Below, one piece after another: positions 33,517 to 44,589 of a stretch of 64,000 nucleotides of DNA. The stretch comes from Rhizomys pruinosus. Taxonomy: Eukaryota; Chordata; Mammalia; Rodentia; Spalacidae. The position numbers and the translations under genes are program-made. The stretch's first letter is position 1. Each line of letters opens with the position of its first letter. Where the stretch lies: NCBI GenBank assembly GCA_009823505.1, contig VZQC01000610.1, positions 707,161 through 771,160 of the forward strand. Reading direction: 5' to 3'. The notes beneath the pieces were generated by a model. The model was not told the origin of the DNA, searched no databases, and worked only from the letters and a program-made list of their open reading frames with translations.

Positions 33517-33939
33517 TCCTAGATGCTTTTCTGTTGCCGTGATGAAATGTTCTAACAACTAGCAACTCAGGGGAGGAAAGTGTTTATTCCACTTACAGTC
33601 CTAGGTTAAGGCTCATTGTTGAGGGGACATCAGTGCAAGAACTCAAAGCAGCTAGTCCTGTAACATCCACAGATAAGAGCAGAGAGAAAGAAATGCACCC
33701 ATGCTGCCCACTGGGAGCAGACGCTCACCTAGCTGTCTTCACGCTGACACAGTTCAGGACTGAGCCTATGAAACATTGCTGCCCACATTTAGTGTGGGTC
33801 TTCCTACCTCAGTAACAATCAAGGCAATCCTCTAGAAGGATACCCACAGGCCACTCCCATCTAGATAATTCCTCACTAATACTCTCTTCCCAGGTGATAC
33901 CAGGCTGTATCCAGTTGACAGTTAAAAATGACTGGCACA
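33517..33939 (-). mobile_element. ERVL-type solo LTR
   Basis: Shares TTGCCGTGATGAAATG, AGGGGAGGAAAGTGTTTATT and TAGTGTGGGTCTTCCTACC with the related copies, and ends TCCAGTTGACAG...ACTGGCACA. Read on the minus strand it begins TGTGCCAGTC. Confidence 0.65.
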
Positions 33940-34623
33940 GAGGGATTGTGCTGCTGAGAGCCCCTGACTGTGGCTTCTCAGCAGGTACCAATGCTTAGCG
34001 TCTTCAGCATTCAATGGGCTCCTTGTGCTGCTCTTTGTAAGCTACCATTAGTCATAGTTCCCAAAGTTGCCAGATGCTCCCTTTGTGGTCATTGTTATGA
34101 AATAAAGTGACATGTCTTAACTAATAGATCTCTGTACTCCCCACCCCCACCTGCTGAGGCAGATTAAGCTTGGTTTACCTTTGAGGGCAACTACTTTGTG
34201 GAGCCTGGTCTCTTTCTTCTTTCATCTCAGAAAGCTCACTTCTTCATAAAACACTTTTATGTGTCTTTTACACTTTAATGTGTAAGCTTGCCTTTGCACA
34301 GAGGAGAGCAAAGTGCATTTAAAGATGTGTGCCAGATGCTGGATTTTCCTGATTGAAGAAGCTCCTCCCGAACATTGAACACAGTGTTCCCCTTGCTCCT
34401 ACTTGTAGCTTAGAGAGATCTAGAGACCCAGCAGCTTTGAGCAGGCTTGTCAGTGGCAACAGGGATAGAGACTCAGCTGGACATTATTGCCCTGATTCCG
34501 TACTCTTAAGAGACCTTAACTTGAATGAAACTGGATCATTGGCTTTGATGCAGAAAAGAATTTCAGGATGAGCCAGTATGAAAAAGAGTTGGAGTTTATT
34601 AACAGAAGATAGAATGATACTCT
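33940..34623. other. Sequence without recognised features
   Basis: Nothing recognised; a possible ATGAAATAAAGTGACA poly(A)-like motif at 34096-34112 has no context. Confidence 0.3.
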
Positions 34624-34767
34624 GGGCTGGGTATGGTGGCTCGCACCTTTAATCCTAGCACTCAGGAAGGACACAGAGGAAGATGGATCTCTGTGAGTTC
34701 AAGGCCACCCCGGTCTACTTACTGAGTTCCAGGCCAGCTAGGGCTACAGGGAGACCTTGCCTCAAGG
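34624..34767 (+). mobile_element. B1 SINE
   Basis: GGGCTGGGTATGGTGGC, CTGTGAGTTCAAGGCC, GGCCAGCTAGGGCTACAGGG, CTTGCCTCAAGGAAAG; leads straight into the microsatellite. Confidence 0.88.
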
Positions 34768-34772
34768 AAAGA

Positions 34773-34830
<58 letters not shown>

Positions 34831-34900
34831 AGGAAGGAAGGAAGGAAGGAAGGAAGGAAGGAAGGAAGGAAGGAAGGAAGGAAGGAAGGAAGGAAGGAAG
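34768..34900 (+). repeat. (GAAA)n-(GGAA)n compound microsatellite
   Basis: About 14 GAAA units to ~34828, then about 17 GGAA units. The transition is sharp. Probably the expanded tail of the B1 before it. Confidence 0.95.
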
Positions 34901-35204
34901 AAACTTTAGGAAAGGGTAAGGCAAAGAAGACCTTCAGCTAAATGTTTTAATACTGTCTATAGGATTCTAGAAACTTTTAAAGGGACCCTCCTCTCCTCTA
35001 CCTTTATCTCCCCCTTTCACTAACTGAGATTACAGGGTGGCTCTAGAGGTCCTGCAGTCTCATACCATAAAACAGGAGCTGACAGGGTTGTTCAACAATC
35101 TTAGGATATGTCTTTTTACCTTAAACGAGGTTCCTGGTTAGAGTTCTAGACTTTACATGGTGGGGGGGGATCTTAGGCAATATTGTTAATTGTGCTAGAA
35201 TTAT
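34901..35204. other. Short unassigned sequence
   Basis: Nothing recognised. Confidence 0.3.
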
Positions 35205-35389
35205 TTTAAGATTTTATTTTTATTTTTAATTGTGTGAGCATGTGACAATGTGACATAAGTGCAATCCTTGGAGGCCAGAAGAAGACATCAGATCTGGAGC
35301 TGGAGTTACAGACAACTATGAACTGCCTGACATAGGTGCTGAGAATGGAGCAGTACACACTCTTCACTGTTGAGCCATCTCTCCAGCCC
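35205..35389 (-). mobile_element. B3 SINE
   Basis: GATTTTATTTTTATTTTTAA tail, GGAGGCCAGAAGAAGACATC, GGAGCTGGAGTTACAGAC, TTGAGCCATCTCTCCAGCCC. Confidence 0.85.
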
Positions 35390-36604
35390 ATGTGTTAGAT
35401 TTCTTGATACTGAGCTGGTGAAATGCTTCAATCAGACTTCTGGGAGAAGGACTCCTTTTACTTCCTGTGTCCCCCTACCATTTCCTCTCTTTCTATCCTG
35501 CCTTAAGTTAAGAGCCCACAACCCATGTGATTACACTTGTACTCCCCAGTTCCAGGAGGGGGTAAACCCTTCTCTGTGCTAGTGTCTCAATAGGAGTCCT
35601 GAAGATTTTAGTTTTCTGTCTACCACATTTTAATATTTTAATAAATTTTGTAGCTATTCAAATCTCATCCCATTCAAATCCCATGATGTCTCTCTCTGAC
35701 TCTACTTCTTTGATTCTGAACCTGTGTTTTCATCTCACAATAGAATTAAACCACTGGTGCCCTTCTACTTCATGTTGCTGCTGTCATATTTTGAACTGCC
35801 TTTAGAACTGTGATCGTGTATGGATAAGTGTTCTGTTTAGGCATCTACGCAGCGGAGCACAGGGTCTGGAGCCACGTTACGTGAATGCAAGCCCAGGTTC
35901 CACTACACTTCCTATTTCCTTGGTACATTTTTTTAATATTTCCAAGACTGTTGCTTAATCCTTTAAAATATTTCTTCTCTTCAACTGAAGGTTGCTTTGG
36001 GACCAGCATAAAAAGCATTCCCAGTTTCTCGATTCCTTCATGCTATCCTCTGTTTATAGCAACCAGAAGGCAAGGAATTAAGAAGCAAACTTGAAAAATG
36101 AGCCTCAGGCACCTGGCCTTCTCAGGAGCACTTTACATTGGTCATTTCAAGTGCTGATGGGCACAGCAGCCCTTCAGGATGTAAGTGAAATTATTTCCAT
36201 TTCACAGCAGGAGACTAAGACTCTGGGCATTTACATGCTTTCTGTATTAAGCGGAGAAAATGAGGCTGACTCACTGTCCTGCATAATCTGTTTTTTTGGG
36301 GTGGGAGCTCCCTCCATGATTTTTTTATAAACTGAGGAGCCACTGCATGAATATCAAAGATTTACTTATTGGGTGTTTCAGGGAGGCCCAGGAATCATGA
36401 TGGGGCATCAGTATGTCAGGATGAGTGCTGTGGGGTTGGGAGGGTGATCTGAACACTGGTCAGAATCTGAAAGAGCTTTTACTTCTGAGAGGCATCTACA
36501 AAGTCCGCACTTCTGCCTGGACCCACCCTGACACACAGTGGCAGTTGCAGTTCTCAGTCTAAATAAATTGAGCTAAAGAAGATCAAGCATAAAAGTGGGG
36601 GAAT
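35390..36604. other. Sequence without recognised features
   Basis: 1.2 kb of apparently single-copy DNA. No exon with paired splice sites could be argued. Confidence 0.3.
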
Positions 36605-36741
36605 GAAATAGAGGCAATGTAGGCCTTTAAGCCCAGCACTTGGGAGGCAGAGGCAGGAAGATCTCTGTGAGTTCAAGGGCAGCCTGGTCTACATAACAAG
36701 CTCTAGGCCAGCTGGGACTAAAGGGAGACCTGTCTCAAAAA
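36605..36741 (+). mobile_element. B1 SINE
   Basis: Partly degraded 5' end (CAATGTAGGCCTTTAAGCCC), then CACTTGGGAGGCAGAGGCAG and CCTGTCTCAAAAAGATG. Confidence 0.88.
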
Positions 36742-36746
36742 GATGA

Positions 36747-36821
<75 letters not shown>

Positions 36822-36822
36822 G
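36742..36822 (+). repeat. (GAAA)n microsatellite
   Basis: About 19 clean GAAA units directly after the B1. Confidence 0.95.
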
Positions 36823-37263
36823 AACAATGTGGAAGAAATCTATTGTGAGAGCTAATATTAGCAATAAGATATTAGATAAGCTAAATGGTAGTATAATTTT
36901 CCTCAAAGCAATCCTATCAGTTTGAACATTTGACAAAGGACAATAGAGAATCATAGCTTGAATGACATACATGCTAAACGTCTCCAGAGGGCAGAGTCTG
37001 GGGTGAGAGCAGCTAAGGTCTGATGGCCTGGAGCTGTTGAGCCCTCCAGGCAAAGAGCATTCTTTATTAAGCACCATGAGGGGATTTCAATGGGCTCTGC
37101 TGGGGCATCTCTGTTCAACACACTAACAGCACTGGACAAGGGGGCTGCATGTGAGGAACGTCCAGACCTGACAGAATATTCATCATACTGACCAGTTAAT
37201 TGCTTTCCCAAGTGACACTAACTAGAGTCATCTGAGAGAAGTGAGGAGATGGTCCAGGAATAC
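36823..37263. other. Sequence without recognised features
   Basis: Nothing recognised. Confidence 0.3.
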
Positions 37264-37814
37264 TGCACTCCACTTTTAGGTTTATTCGAACCCGAGTCCG
37301 AAAATCCCCGCACCAACAAAGGAACAGCAAAGAATGCAATATGCAAACGGGCGTTTATTGCGGGGCTGGCTAGCCAGGGTCAAGCCTCCTTCCTGACGCG
37401 CAGGTCAGGATAGGCTAGGCAAGACCCTGAACAAAAGGTTTGGGTTGTATTTATAAGTCCTTCAGGCCTTTGTTCTGAAGCCCGCGTTTTTTGGCCAACC
37501 ATTTTGTACCAGCACATATAGTTGTAAGCTATCAGTTTAAACATGCTTTACCTATTATCCAATGGGTTTAACAATTAACATGGCATAGTGCCCGCTCGAG
37601 CAGCGAAACCCTCCAGCTGTCACGTAGGCAACAGTTTTGAACATTTGCTGGTGGGCAGTGAAACCTGCCAACTGTCACGTAGACAACAGCATTGAACATT
37701 TGCTTGTAGGCAGGGTTAAGCGAGCCATGAATTAGCTACTTTGGGCGGTAACAGAAAACTTTCCTCCTGACGGCCTGGTTTCTCTCTGCACATCCACTGG
37801 GGTCTGTCCTTACA
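37264..37814 (-). mobile_element. Solo ERV LTR with duplicated U3 block
   Basis: On the minus strand: starts TGTAAGGACAGACCCC, has two 55-bp U3 repeats, TATA-like CTTATAAATAC (near 37456-37446), poly(A) signal CAATAAACGCC (near 37362-37352) and an end at GGAGTGCA. Length (551) and order fit an LTR. Low decay and intact CpGs suggest it is younger than the ERVL copies. No matching flanking duplication was found, so the ends may be off by a few bases. Confidence 0.75.
37602..37711. repeat. 55-bp tandem duplication in LTR U3
   Basis: Two adjacent 55-bp units (37602-37656, 37657-37711), each starting AGYGAAACC and containing CTGTCACGTAGRCAACAG and GAACATTTGCT. The minus strand carries CTACGTGACAG in each, an ATF/CREB-like half site. 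Confidence 0.92.
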
Positions 37815-38640
37815 CCACCATGGGGAAAATATATATTTTATTAAATATATGATTTGAGGATCTATTTAAATTTTGAAGCTACTGTCATAATTCTCCTCAT
37901 CTCATTCTTCAGTGCACAGTCTAGAGTAGTTATGAATGTTTTCTCAATAAATTATTTTAAAAAGAAGGCCAAGTTACCTGCAAGATCACTTTGTACCAGT
38001 AAATATATAGAAGATGCTGTTTTACAGATAACTCCTTTTTATTGCTTTGTTGAGACAAAACTCACCATAAGTTGAGAGGCACTTAGGTATTTAATGAGAT
38101 GCATTAATCTATGAGAAACCCAGTTTTATTCTGGGTCCCAAGTTTATATTGCTGTGGAAAGAACTATTGTTTAAAGTGAGACTTAAATAATGCTGTCTCT
38201 TTGATTAGTTGCCTGTTATTTTTGAGAATTGGTAGGTTTTCCTCAAGATTAAAACAATAATAATTGACATAAGAAGACCTATGATGGACATGAATCTCAT
38301 AATCTGTTAGAATGGCCAATCAACTTCTCCATCTTTTGTTAAGAGGACCTGTGAAGGACACAGATTCTCTAGCCTGTCAGAATGCTTCTAAACATAAGTT
38401 TTAAAATACTTAACTCACATTTGACAAAGTAATGGCCAGAAAATATCTGTATGACAATAGTAGGGTATCTAGAGAAAGACATAGCTTGAGGTCTTATCAG
38501 ATTGAGACCGTGTATCTAGAACTGGAGATCATTATGGTAAGTGAAATAGACCCTACTCAGGACACAAATATCATGGTTTCCCTCATGTTTGGAATTTAGA
38601 TTTCGATTTTTTTTAATTAAAAAAATTTTTTTCTTTATTT
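37815..38640. other. AT-rich sequence without recognised features
   Basis: Nothing recognised. Confidence 0.3.
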
Positions 38641-38809
38641 TTTTATTTTTTTTATTTTTTTTTTTGGTCTTTTTGAGACAGGGTCTCCCTGTAGCCCCAG
38701 CTGTCCTGGAACTCATTCTGTAGACCAGGCTGGCCTTGAACTCATAAAGATCCACCTGCCTCTGCCTCACAAGTGCTAGAATTAAAGGCGTGTGCCACCA
38801 TGCCTGGCT
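38641..38809 (-). mobile_element. B1 SINE
   Basis: Long T tail, GGTCTTTTTGAGACAGGG, GTAGACCAGGCTGGCCTTG, GCGTGTGCCACCATGCCTGG. Confidence 0.92.
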
Positions 38810-38821
38810 CTTCATTCATTT

Positions 38822-39555
38822 TTTAATAATAATTAATAAGTAATGAATACAAGCATCCTTCATGTAAAACCAATTTGCAATTAGCTATGCCCAAACTTAT
38901 ACAGCCCAAGGTCCCCATTGTCCAGCTGGAGGGGCTTGTATGTACAAGCATAACCCCTTCTGCAGCCCTTCTATTCTACCATGCCCCCTCTTCTGCAGAT
39001 TGTTCCCTAGGTTTTAGAGGCACAAGTGGACAAGAAGCAAAACAGTCTACTTGCTCTTCAGATGTCATTTTGGACTCTGATCAGTTCAGGCTGTTTCTTT
39101 TCATAGGTTGGCAGTTTATTCAGGAGTAACCTTTTCATCCTACTAATGAAGCACCAGCAATTAGATATACAGGCATTTGAACAGTACTAATTATTATGGT
39201 AGGTTACTTGGTATAGATACAGATGTTTGGATGGTATGCTAATCTATGAACTATAGCTTTTCTGTAAAAGATGACAAGGTCTTACTGTGGCTTATAACAT
39301 CTCCTAACCACTAGAGGACATAAGCTTGCAGCATCAGCCATGAATTATTACTCCAAGGAGAGAGCTAATAGCTAATTGGATTTGGGATATACAGACATAT
39401 GGCTGCCACTGCTGCACAGTATTTCCAGGCAGGTGAGGTGTAGCTGGTGCTGACGGAGAAGTCTTGCTTGACTCAAGGAGACCAATATTTGCTTTATTGA
39501 TTTAGTAGCATTTGGTAACACTCTCTGGCATTCCAGAGACCAACTGTACACATTG
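38822..39555 (-). repeat. Unclassified interspersed repeat, copy 2
   Basis: Inverted relative to 24786-25575; see that entry for shared words. The copies differ by scattered substitutions and indels, so they are old. Confidence 0.75.
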
Positions 39556-39993
39556 ATGGAACAAGGTTCAGTCATAATTGTCTCCTGTAGGTTTTTTCTT
39601 TTACCAGCAGTCTCCAGGCTTTTGGAGAGTAGTAAGCTATTACCGTTGTTGAAGATAGCACCCAGGTTGTCTCAGTCTCTTTTCAAGCAGGAGGCTGGCT
39701 ACTCAGCTCTGGCTTTTAGTTTCTCTGGAGGTGTGGATTATGCCTGGATGTGAAGTAAAAAGTGGCTGCAGATGGCTTATCTCAGAGCTTCAATCTTGGC
39801 TTTTGTGCTTTACTGATGGAATATGAATAATAAGAGCATAGGCAGTTAAGTAAACCTTATTTATTATATTAGGTTGTGCTGCTGGCCTAGCACAGATGTT
39901 TAGAGATATCACTTTTTTATATTACTGTAGGTAGGAAATATCTCATTTATCATTTCAGTAGATAAATGGATGAGGTTTATTAAAGTTCTTTTT
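39556..39993. other. Sequence without recognised features
   Basis: May belong to the neighbouring unclassified repeat, but copy 1 shows no clear counterpart. Confidence 0.3.
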
Positions 39994-40008
39994 AAGAATA
40001 ACATAGAT

Positions 40009-40231
40009 GGGGCTGGAGAGATAGCCTAGAGGTTAAGAGTGCCAACTGCTCTTGCAGAGGACCTGGGTTTGGTCCCCAGCACCCACATGGCGGCTGAGAA
40101 CCGTCTTTAACTCCAGCTCCAGGGGAATCTGATGCGCTCTTCTGACCTCCACGACATTGCATGACTCAGGTGCACAAACCAACATGCAGACAGTACACTC
40201 ATACACATACAAAAAAAATAAAATTACAAAA
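40009..40231 (+). mobile_element. B2 SINE with perfect 15-bp target duplication
   Basis: Head GGGGCTGGAGAGATAGCC, CTTTAACTCCAGCTCC body type, tail AAAAAAATAAAATTAC. Flanked by AAGAATAACATAGAT (39994-40008 and 40232-40246). Confidence 0.95.
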
Positions 40232-40246
40232 AAGAATAACATAGAT

Positions 40247-40360
40247 TAGCTCTTTAATTCTAAGTTTGAAAAGTAAACTAATACATTAATTTAGTGCTTG
40301 AAATTATCCATGGCTCTTTTTAGCCCTGGTATATTTATTGGGCCTGATTTTTAGTTTAAT
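40247..40360. other. Short unassigned sequence
   Basis: Nothing recognised. Confidence 0.3.
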
Positions 40361-40374
40361 AAAAGACAGCTGTA

Positions 40375-40633
40375 GGGGCTGGAGAGATGGCTCAGTGGTT
40401 AAGAGCATCTACTGCTTTTACAGAAGACCAGGGTTTGATTCCTGGCAACCACATGGTGGCTAAGAACTGTCTTTAAGCCAGGTGTGGTGCCACAAGCCTT
40501 TAATCCTGGCACTTGGGATGCAGAGGCAGCTGGATCTCTGTGATTTCAAGGCCAGCCTGGTCTACAGGGCTAGTTTCAGGCCAGCTGGAGCTACAGGGAG
40601 ACACCCATCTCAAAAACACCAAAACAAACAAAC
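40375..40633 (+). mobile_element. Composite SINE: B2 head fused to B1 (copy 2)
   Basis: B2 head GGGGCTGGAGAGATGGCTCA to AAGAACTGTCTTTAA, then the B1 start GCCAGGTGTGGTG without a gap, on to CATCTCAAAAACACC and an A-rich tail with CAAA units. A single duplication flanks the whole: AAAAGACAGCTGTA (40361-40374) and AAAAGACCACTGTA (40634-40647), 12 of 14 identical. Head, junction and tail order equal copy 1 at 32736-33005, while the flanks differ, so these are independent insertions. Confidence 0.9.
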
Positions 40634-40647
40634 AAAAGACCACTGTA

Positions 40648-41069
40648 ATTTTTTTTTTAACTGATGTAATTGGCTGTTGGGTGAAATCCCAGCCAGTATA
40701 GTACCTGGCCTTGATACATATTTAATAGATGTTTTTGAGAAATAGAATATCTTTCCAAGAGATTTCATGCATCTTAATGTAAGAAAGAAGTTAAGCCATC
40801 TTTTGGAGGGCATTACATTAATTTTACCTTATTTTAGGAGAATATATATATTTTTTTCTGAAAACCATAGTACCACATACATACCCATATGGGATCCGAT
40901 GTCCTGAGGTTCGTTGTTGATGAAGAGATGAAATACTGTCTTTTAAAATGAAATTATCTTGTAGATAAAAAGGGATGTTACAGATAACGTTATAAGAAGA
41001 CATTGGATACACACTAATGACAAGGGTATTACCTGGAAATTTAGTATGGATTAGAAGCAAAAGTAACTT
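40648..41069. other. AT-rich sequence without recognised features
   Basis: Nothing recognised. Confidence 0.3.
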
Positions 41070-41228
41070 GCCAGGTGTGGTGGCGCACACCTTTCATCCT
41101 AGCACTTGGGAGGCAGAGGCAGGCAGATCTTTGTGAGTTCAAGGCCAGCCTGGTCTACAGAGTGAGATCCAGGACAGCTGGGGCTACAGGGAGACCCTGT
41201 CTCAAAAAGACCGAAAAAAAAAAAAAAA
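41070..41228 (+). mobile_element. B1 SINE, near consensus
   Basis: GCCAGGTGTGGTGGCGCAC start, GACAGCTGGGGCTACAGG and long A tail. Confidence 0.93.
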
Positions 41229-41301
41229 GTAAAATAACTTGTAGCTTACACAAATTTAAGTGTAACCAATTTTTATGTTGACAGTATTAGAATGATTTTT
41301 T

Positions 41302-41533
41302 AACATTTTTATTTATTCATTTATTTATTTTTATATGTATGAATGTACTGTTTGTATGTAGGTTTGTGCACCCATGTCATGCAATGCCGCAGAGGACAGA
41401 AGAGGGCATCAGATTCCCCTGGAACTGGAGTTAAAGATGGTTCTCAGCCACCATGTGGGTTCTGGGGATCAAATCTGGGTCCTCTGCAAGAGCAGTTGGT
41501 GCTCTTAACTGCTAGGCCATCTCTCCAGCCCCA
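41302..41533 (-). mobile_element. B2 SINE in same-site stack
   Basis: T-rich tail, GAATGTACTGTTTG, AGTTAAAGATGG body type and antisense head GGCCATCTCTCCAGCCCC. Flanks AGAATGATTT (41289-41298) and AGACTGATTT (41534-41543). Confidence 0.9.
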
Positions 41534-41543
41534 AGACTGATTT

Positions 41544-41700
41544 CTTTATTTTTTGTTCTTTTCAAGACAGGTTCTCCCTATAGCCCCAGCTGTCCTGGAA
41601 CTCACTCTGTAGACGAGGCTGGCCTTGAACTCACAAAGATCCTCCTGCCTCTGCCTCCCAAGTGCTAGGATTAAAGGCGTGTGCCATCATGCCCGGCTAT
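41544..41700 (-). mobile_element. B1 SINE in same-site stack
   Basis: Antisense B1 from T-rich tail to CATCATGCCCGGCT. Perfect AGACTGATTT duplication (41534-41543, 41701-41710), the left copy of which also bounds the adjacent B2. Confidence 0.92.
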
Positions 41701-41872
41701 AGACTGATTTTTAAAAAACATAAGTAATTTAGTTTACCACTATCCAATGTGGGAATAGATTTTGAACATTAGTAAAAATAAGTTAGAAGAACCTGGAGTA
41801 AATATACATTGTGATCTTTAAGTTACCCGATTAAGACCGGATCCTGTAGAAATAAAGTTTATACAAATATAA

Positions 41873-42016
41873 TTTTTTTTATTAATTTTATTTATTTCTG
41901 TATGTGTATGAATGCACTGTCTGCATGCAAGTCTGTGCACCCATGTCGTGCAATGCCGCGGAGGTCAGAAGAGGGTCCCGGATTCCCCCGGAACTGGAGT
42001 TCTCCTGGAATTGGAG
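41873..42016 (-). mobile_element. B2 SINE, 5'-truncated
   Basis: Tail and 3' body only; it stops at GGAATTGGAGT and lacks the head. Short flanking repeats TATAATTTT (about 41869-41877 and 42016-42024) suggest insertion of a truncated copy. Confidence 0.85.
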
Positions 42017-42024
42017 TATAATTT

Positions 42025-42840
42025 TAACCTTTATATATATTATAATTTTTAGATGTATATCTTTAATGTATAAATTTTACAGAATGGGTTCTGCAGATCT
42101 TATTGAATGTTGGTGGGTCACATCCAGTGTATAACAGTACATACTTAATAAAATCTTGAATTTATCAGCTGTTTAGATATACTGGCAGACCTGAGTTAGG
42201 GAAAAATTAACTTTGGTTTTAGAGTTAGCTTTTACCAAATCTATGTAAATAAAAAAAGCACACAAATTAATTTTTAACCAAAACCTAAAAATGAAAAATA
42301 GTTGCAAAAGAACATAAATTAGTTTTAACTTTTGTTAGACCAAGCTGGCTTGAAAATCTTCATTAAGATGACTTGTTATTTTTGCTTGAATGGTATGTTA
42401 CAGACCACGTGATCTGGAGGCCTGTGACTTTTAAAAATGAAAACGAATCTAAAAGCCTTCAAAATTATTTAAGACCTTTTTTATTAATAAATTTTAGAAT
42501 TGTTTAGGATGCTTAATTGATTGATTTTGAAATGCCTAGGACTTATTTATTGATCAGTTGTACACAACTTGTTTAAAGATGTTTTTGGGTACCCATGTAT
42601 CAGATTTAGAGAAGCATGTTTGAGATGGAATCTAACTGAACAGATTTTAAATGGCCGTTTTAAATATCTTGAGATAAAAATTGATGTGTAAAGAACAGTA
42701 AAATTACCTTAATTCTGAACAAGTCTTATGAGAAAGAACACAAAAAAGTTTAAAGTTACATTTTCTCTGAATATCTTTCAGAAAAGTCTGAATCGAAAAG
42801 AGACCTAGAACCATACTGAAACTTTTCATTTGGCAACAGT
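42025..42840. other. AT-rich sequence without recognised features
   Basis: Nothing recognised. Confidence 0.3.
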
Positions 42841-42850
42841 CTCAAAGCAC

Positions 42851-42954
42851 CTTGGGAAATGTAGTTTTTCTGCCTGGAAGGAAAGGAAATGAAAAGTGCC
42901 TGACAGGAAGTTGTCATGACTGCGACAGGCCTAAGGAATTCTGGGAAATGTAGT
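42851..42954 (-). promoter_or_regulatory. Two ZNF143/THAP11-like (SBS) motifs
   Basis: CTTGGGAAATGTAGT (42851-42865) and GGAATTCTGGGAAATGTAGT (42935-42954) match the reverse of the ACTACANTTCCCAGNATGC motif bound by ZNF143/THAP11, about 70 bases apart on the same strand. A GC-richer stretch with GGTCAACATGGCTGCCAGC follows near 43194. This is promoter-like, but no transcript or exon is identified, and an LTR origin is possible. Confidence 0.45.
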
Positions 42955-42965
42955 TCTACGCTCAA

Positions 42966-43990
42966 AACTGGCACACGTTGCTTTTTCTTTCCTGAGAAAT
43001 GATTTTGGTTATAAATTTTTGCAGCTCATAGTTGGGGCTACATTAATGGGAAATGCCTGTAAAAGACGGTCTTAGTTATGACTAGTCTGATATAGTCTTT
43101 CTGTATCTAAGCTGAAGGTGCTCCTGGCCACTTAAAGGAAAGTGGCTTAGAGTACAGTGCAGAGGGTGGTGGGTGAGGCAGCAGCTGAGTGAGGGTCAAC
43201 ATGGCTGCCAGCTGTGCCTGGACCCAGTCTGACTATGGTCTCGTCTGTTTCTCTGTGGCCCCCTGTGGGCCCCACTGGCCCCTAGTCCAGCACTCCAGCT
43301 TCTCCATGCACCTGGGGCATGCTGCTGGCCCCTCTGCCAGCCAGACTGCAGCAGAGCAGCTGCCACAGCTGCTTGGTTTTTTGATTGACATGACTGCTTC
43401 CCATGATAAAGAAAGGCAGGAAAACTTACTGGTTAGGGAGAAAGACAGTTCAAAGTTTAACCTCTCGTGGAAAGGAGATTTTTTCCCTCAGAGATAGACC
43501 ACAGCCTGGCCGTATAGAGGAGAGAGACTGAAAGTAGATTAAAAAAATTAATCTCCCATGTTCACAATTCTTTTTTCCATGGAAATAGACTACAGCTGGA
43601 CGCTACCCTGATCTTACCTTGGGGGTGGGGGTTACTCCTTCTATTCCCAGTAAACACCCTCTGAGATTTTTCCTTCACATGAGAGGAAAAAAGGAGCTGA
43701 GAGAGAGCCCATGGAAATACCTTATTCCTCTTCATTCTGTCTTTAGTGAAAATAGAAGCCCCATGTTCTGGGTGCCAGTTGCTGGTAGTTTATAGACTTT
43801 GAGTCACACATGACGGCATTCCACATGCTGTTCTTCTCTCCGTGAAAGCTTCAAGGCTGTCCCCTGCCTGCAGGAAGACTGCCTCTAATCATAGTTCCTG
43901 GCAAGGAGAGGGGAGGGGGAACCATAGGAGATTACCCATGGATAATGAATGGACTCAGAGGGCGAGGTCTGGGAGAATAGAGTCTCTCTC
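42966..43990. other. Unassigned sequence, GC-richer near 43140-43400
   Basis: Contains a 102-codon open stretch (43189-43497) with no recognisable domain. Could be retroviral or a non-coding first exon; unresolved. Confidence 0.3.
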
Positions 43991-44239
43991 TTTTTTTTAT
44001 TTTTTTATTAATTTTATTTATTTATATGTATGAATGTACTGTCTGCATGCAAGTTTGTGCATCCATGTCGTGCAATGCTGCGGAGGTCAGAAGAGAGTGT
44101 CGGATTCCCCTGGAACTGGAGTTCTCCTGGAATTGGAGTTTCAGACGGTTCTCGGCCACCATGTGGATGCTGGGGATCGAACCCGGGTCCTCTGCAAGAG
44201 TGGTCGGCGCTCTTAACTGCTAGGCCATCTCTCCAGCCC
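43991..44239 (-). mobile_element. B2 SINE
   Basis: Complete antisense copy: tail TTAATTTTATTTATTTATATG, CTGGAATTGGAGTTTCAGACG body, head ending CCATCTCTCCAGCCC. Confidence 0.92.
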
Positions 44240-44589
44240 ATTTTTTATTCAATGCCAGAAGTCTGCTTATATACCAAAAGTTACTCTGCTCTGGGCAAGG
44301 AAGTTGGGGGGAGGTGGAAGGGAGGGATGAGCTCTAATTGGAGAGCTACCTTGGCTCTAAATGGGGGGCTGCAGAGCTCCTGTTTGTGCAACAGGTAAAG
44401 TAGAGGTGCAAGATTTTGATCAATGCCTCCAGGGAAGGGGCCATCTGGTCCTGGAACTTTGCAGAGATAGGCGAGGCAATAAAATATTGTAATATCCCAG
44501 ACCTTCCAGAGCTACAGATAACTCACAGAGACAACTGAAATGCCCACAGAGATATCAGATAACTCTAGGAGGTTTTTGGGACAGGTCTT
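44240..44589. other. Sequence without recognised features
   Basis: Possibly upstream part of the LTR that follows. Confidence 0.3.

Noticed and set aside
37264..37814. Full provirus at the young LTR
   Set aside because: No second LTR, primer site or internal sequence is found on either side; it is a solo LTR.
43189..43497. 102-codon frame starting near an ATGGCTGCC context
   Set aside because: Composition is promoter-like, but there is no recognisable domain, splice evidence or second copy; left as unassigned.
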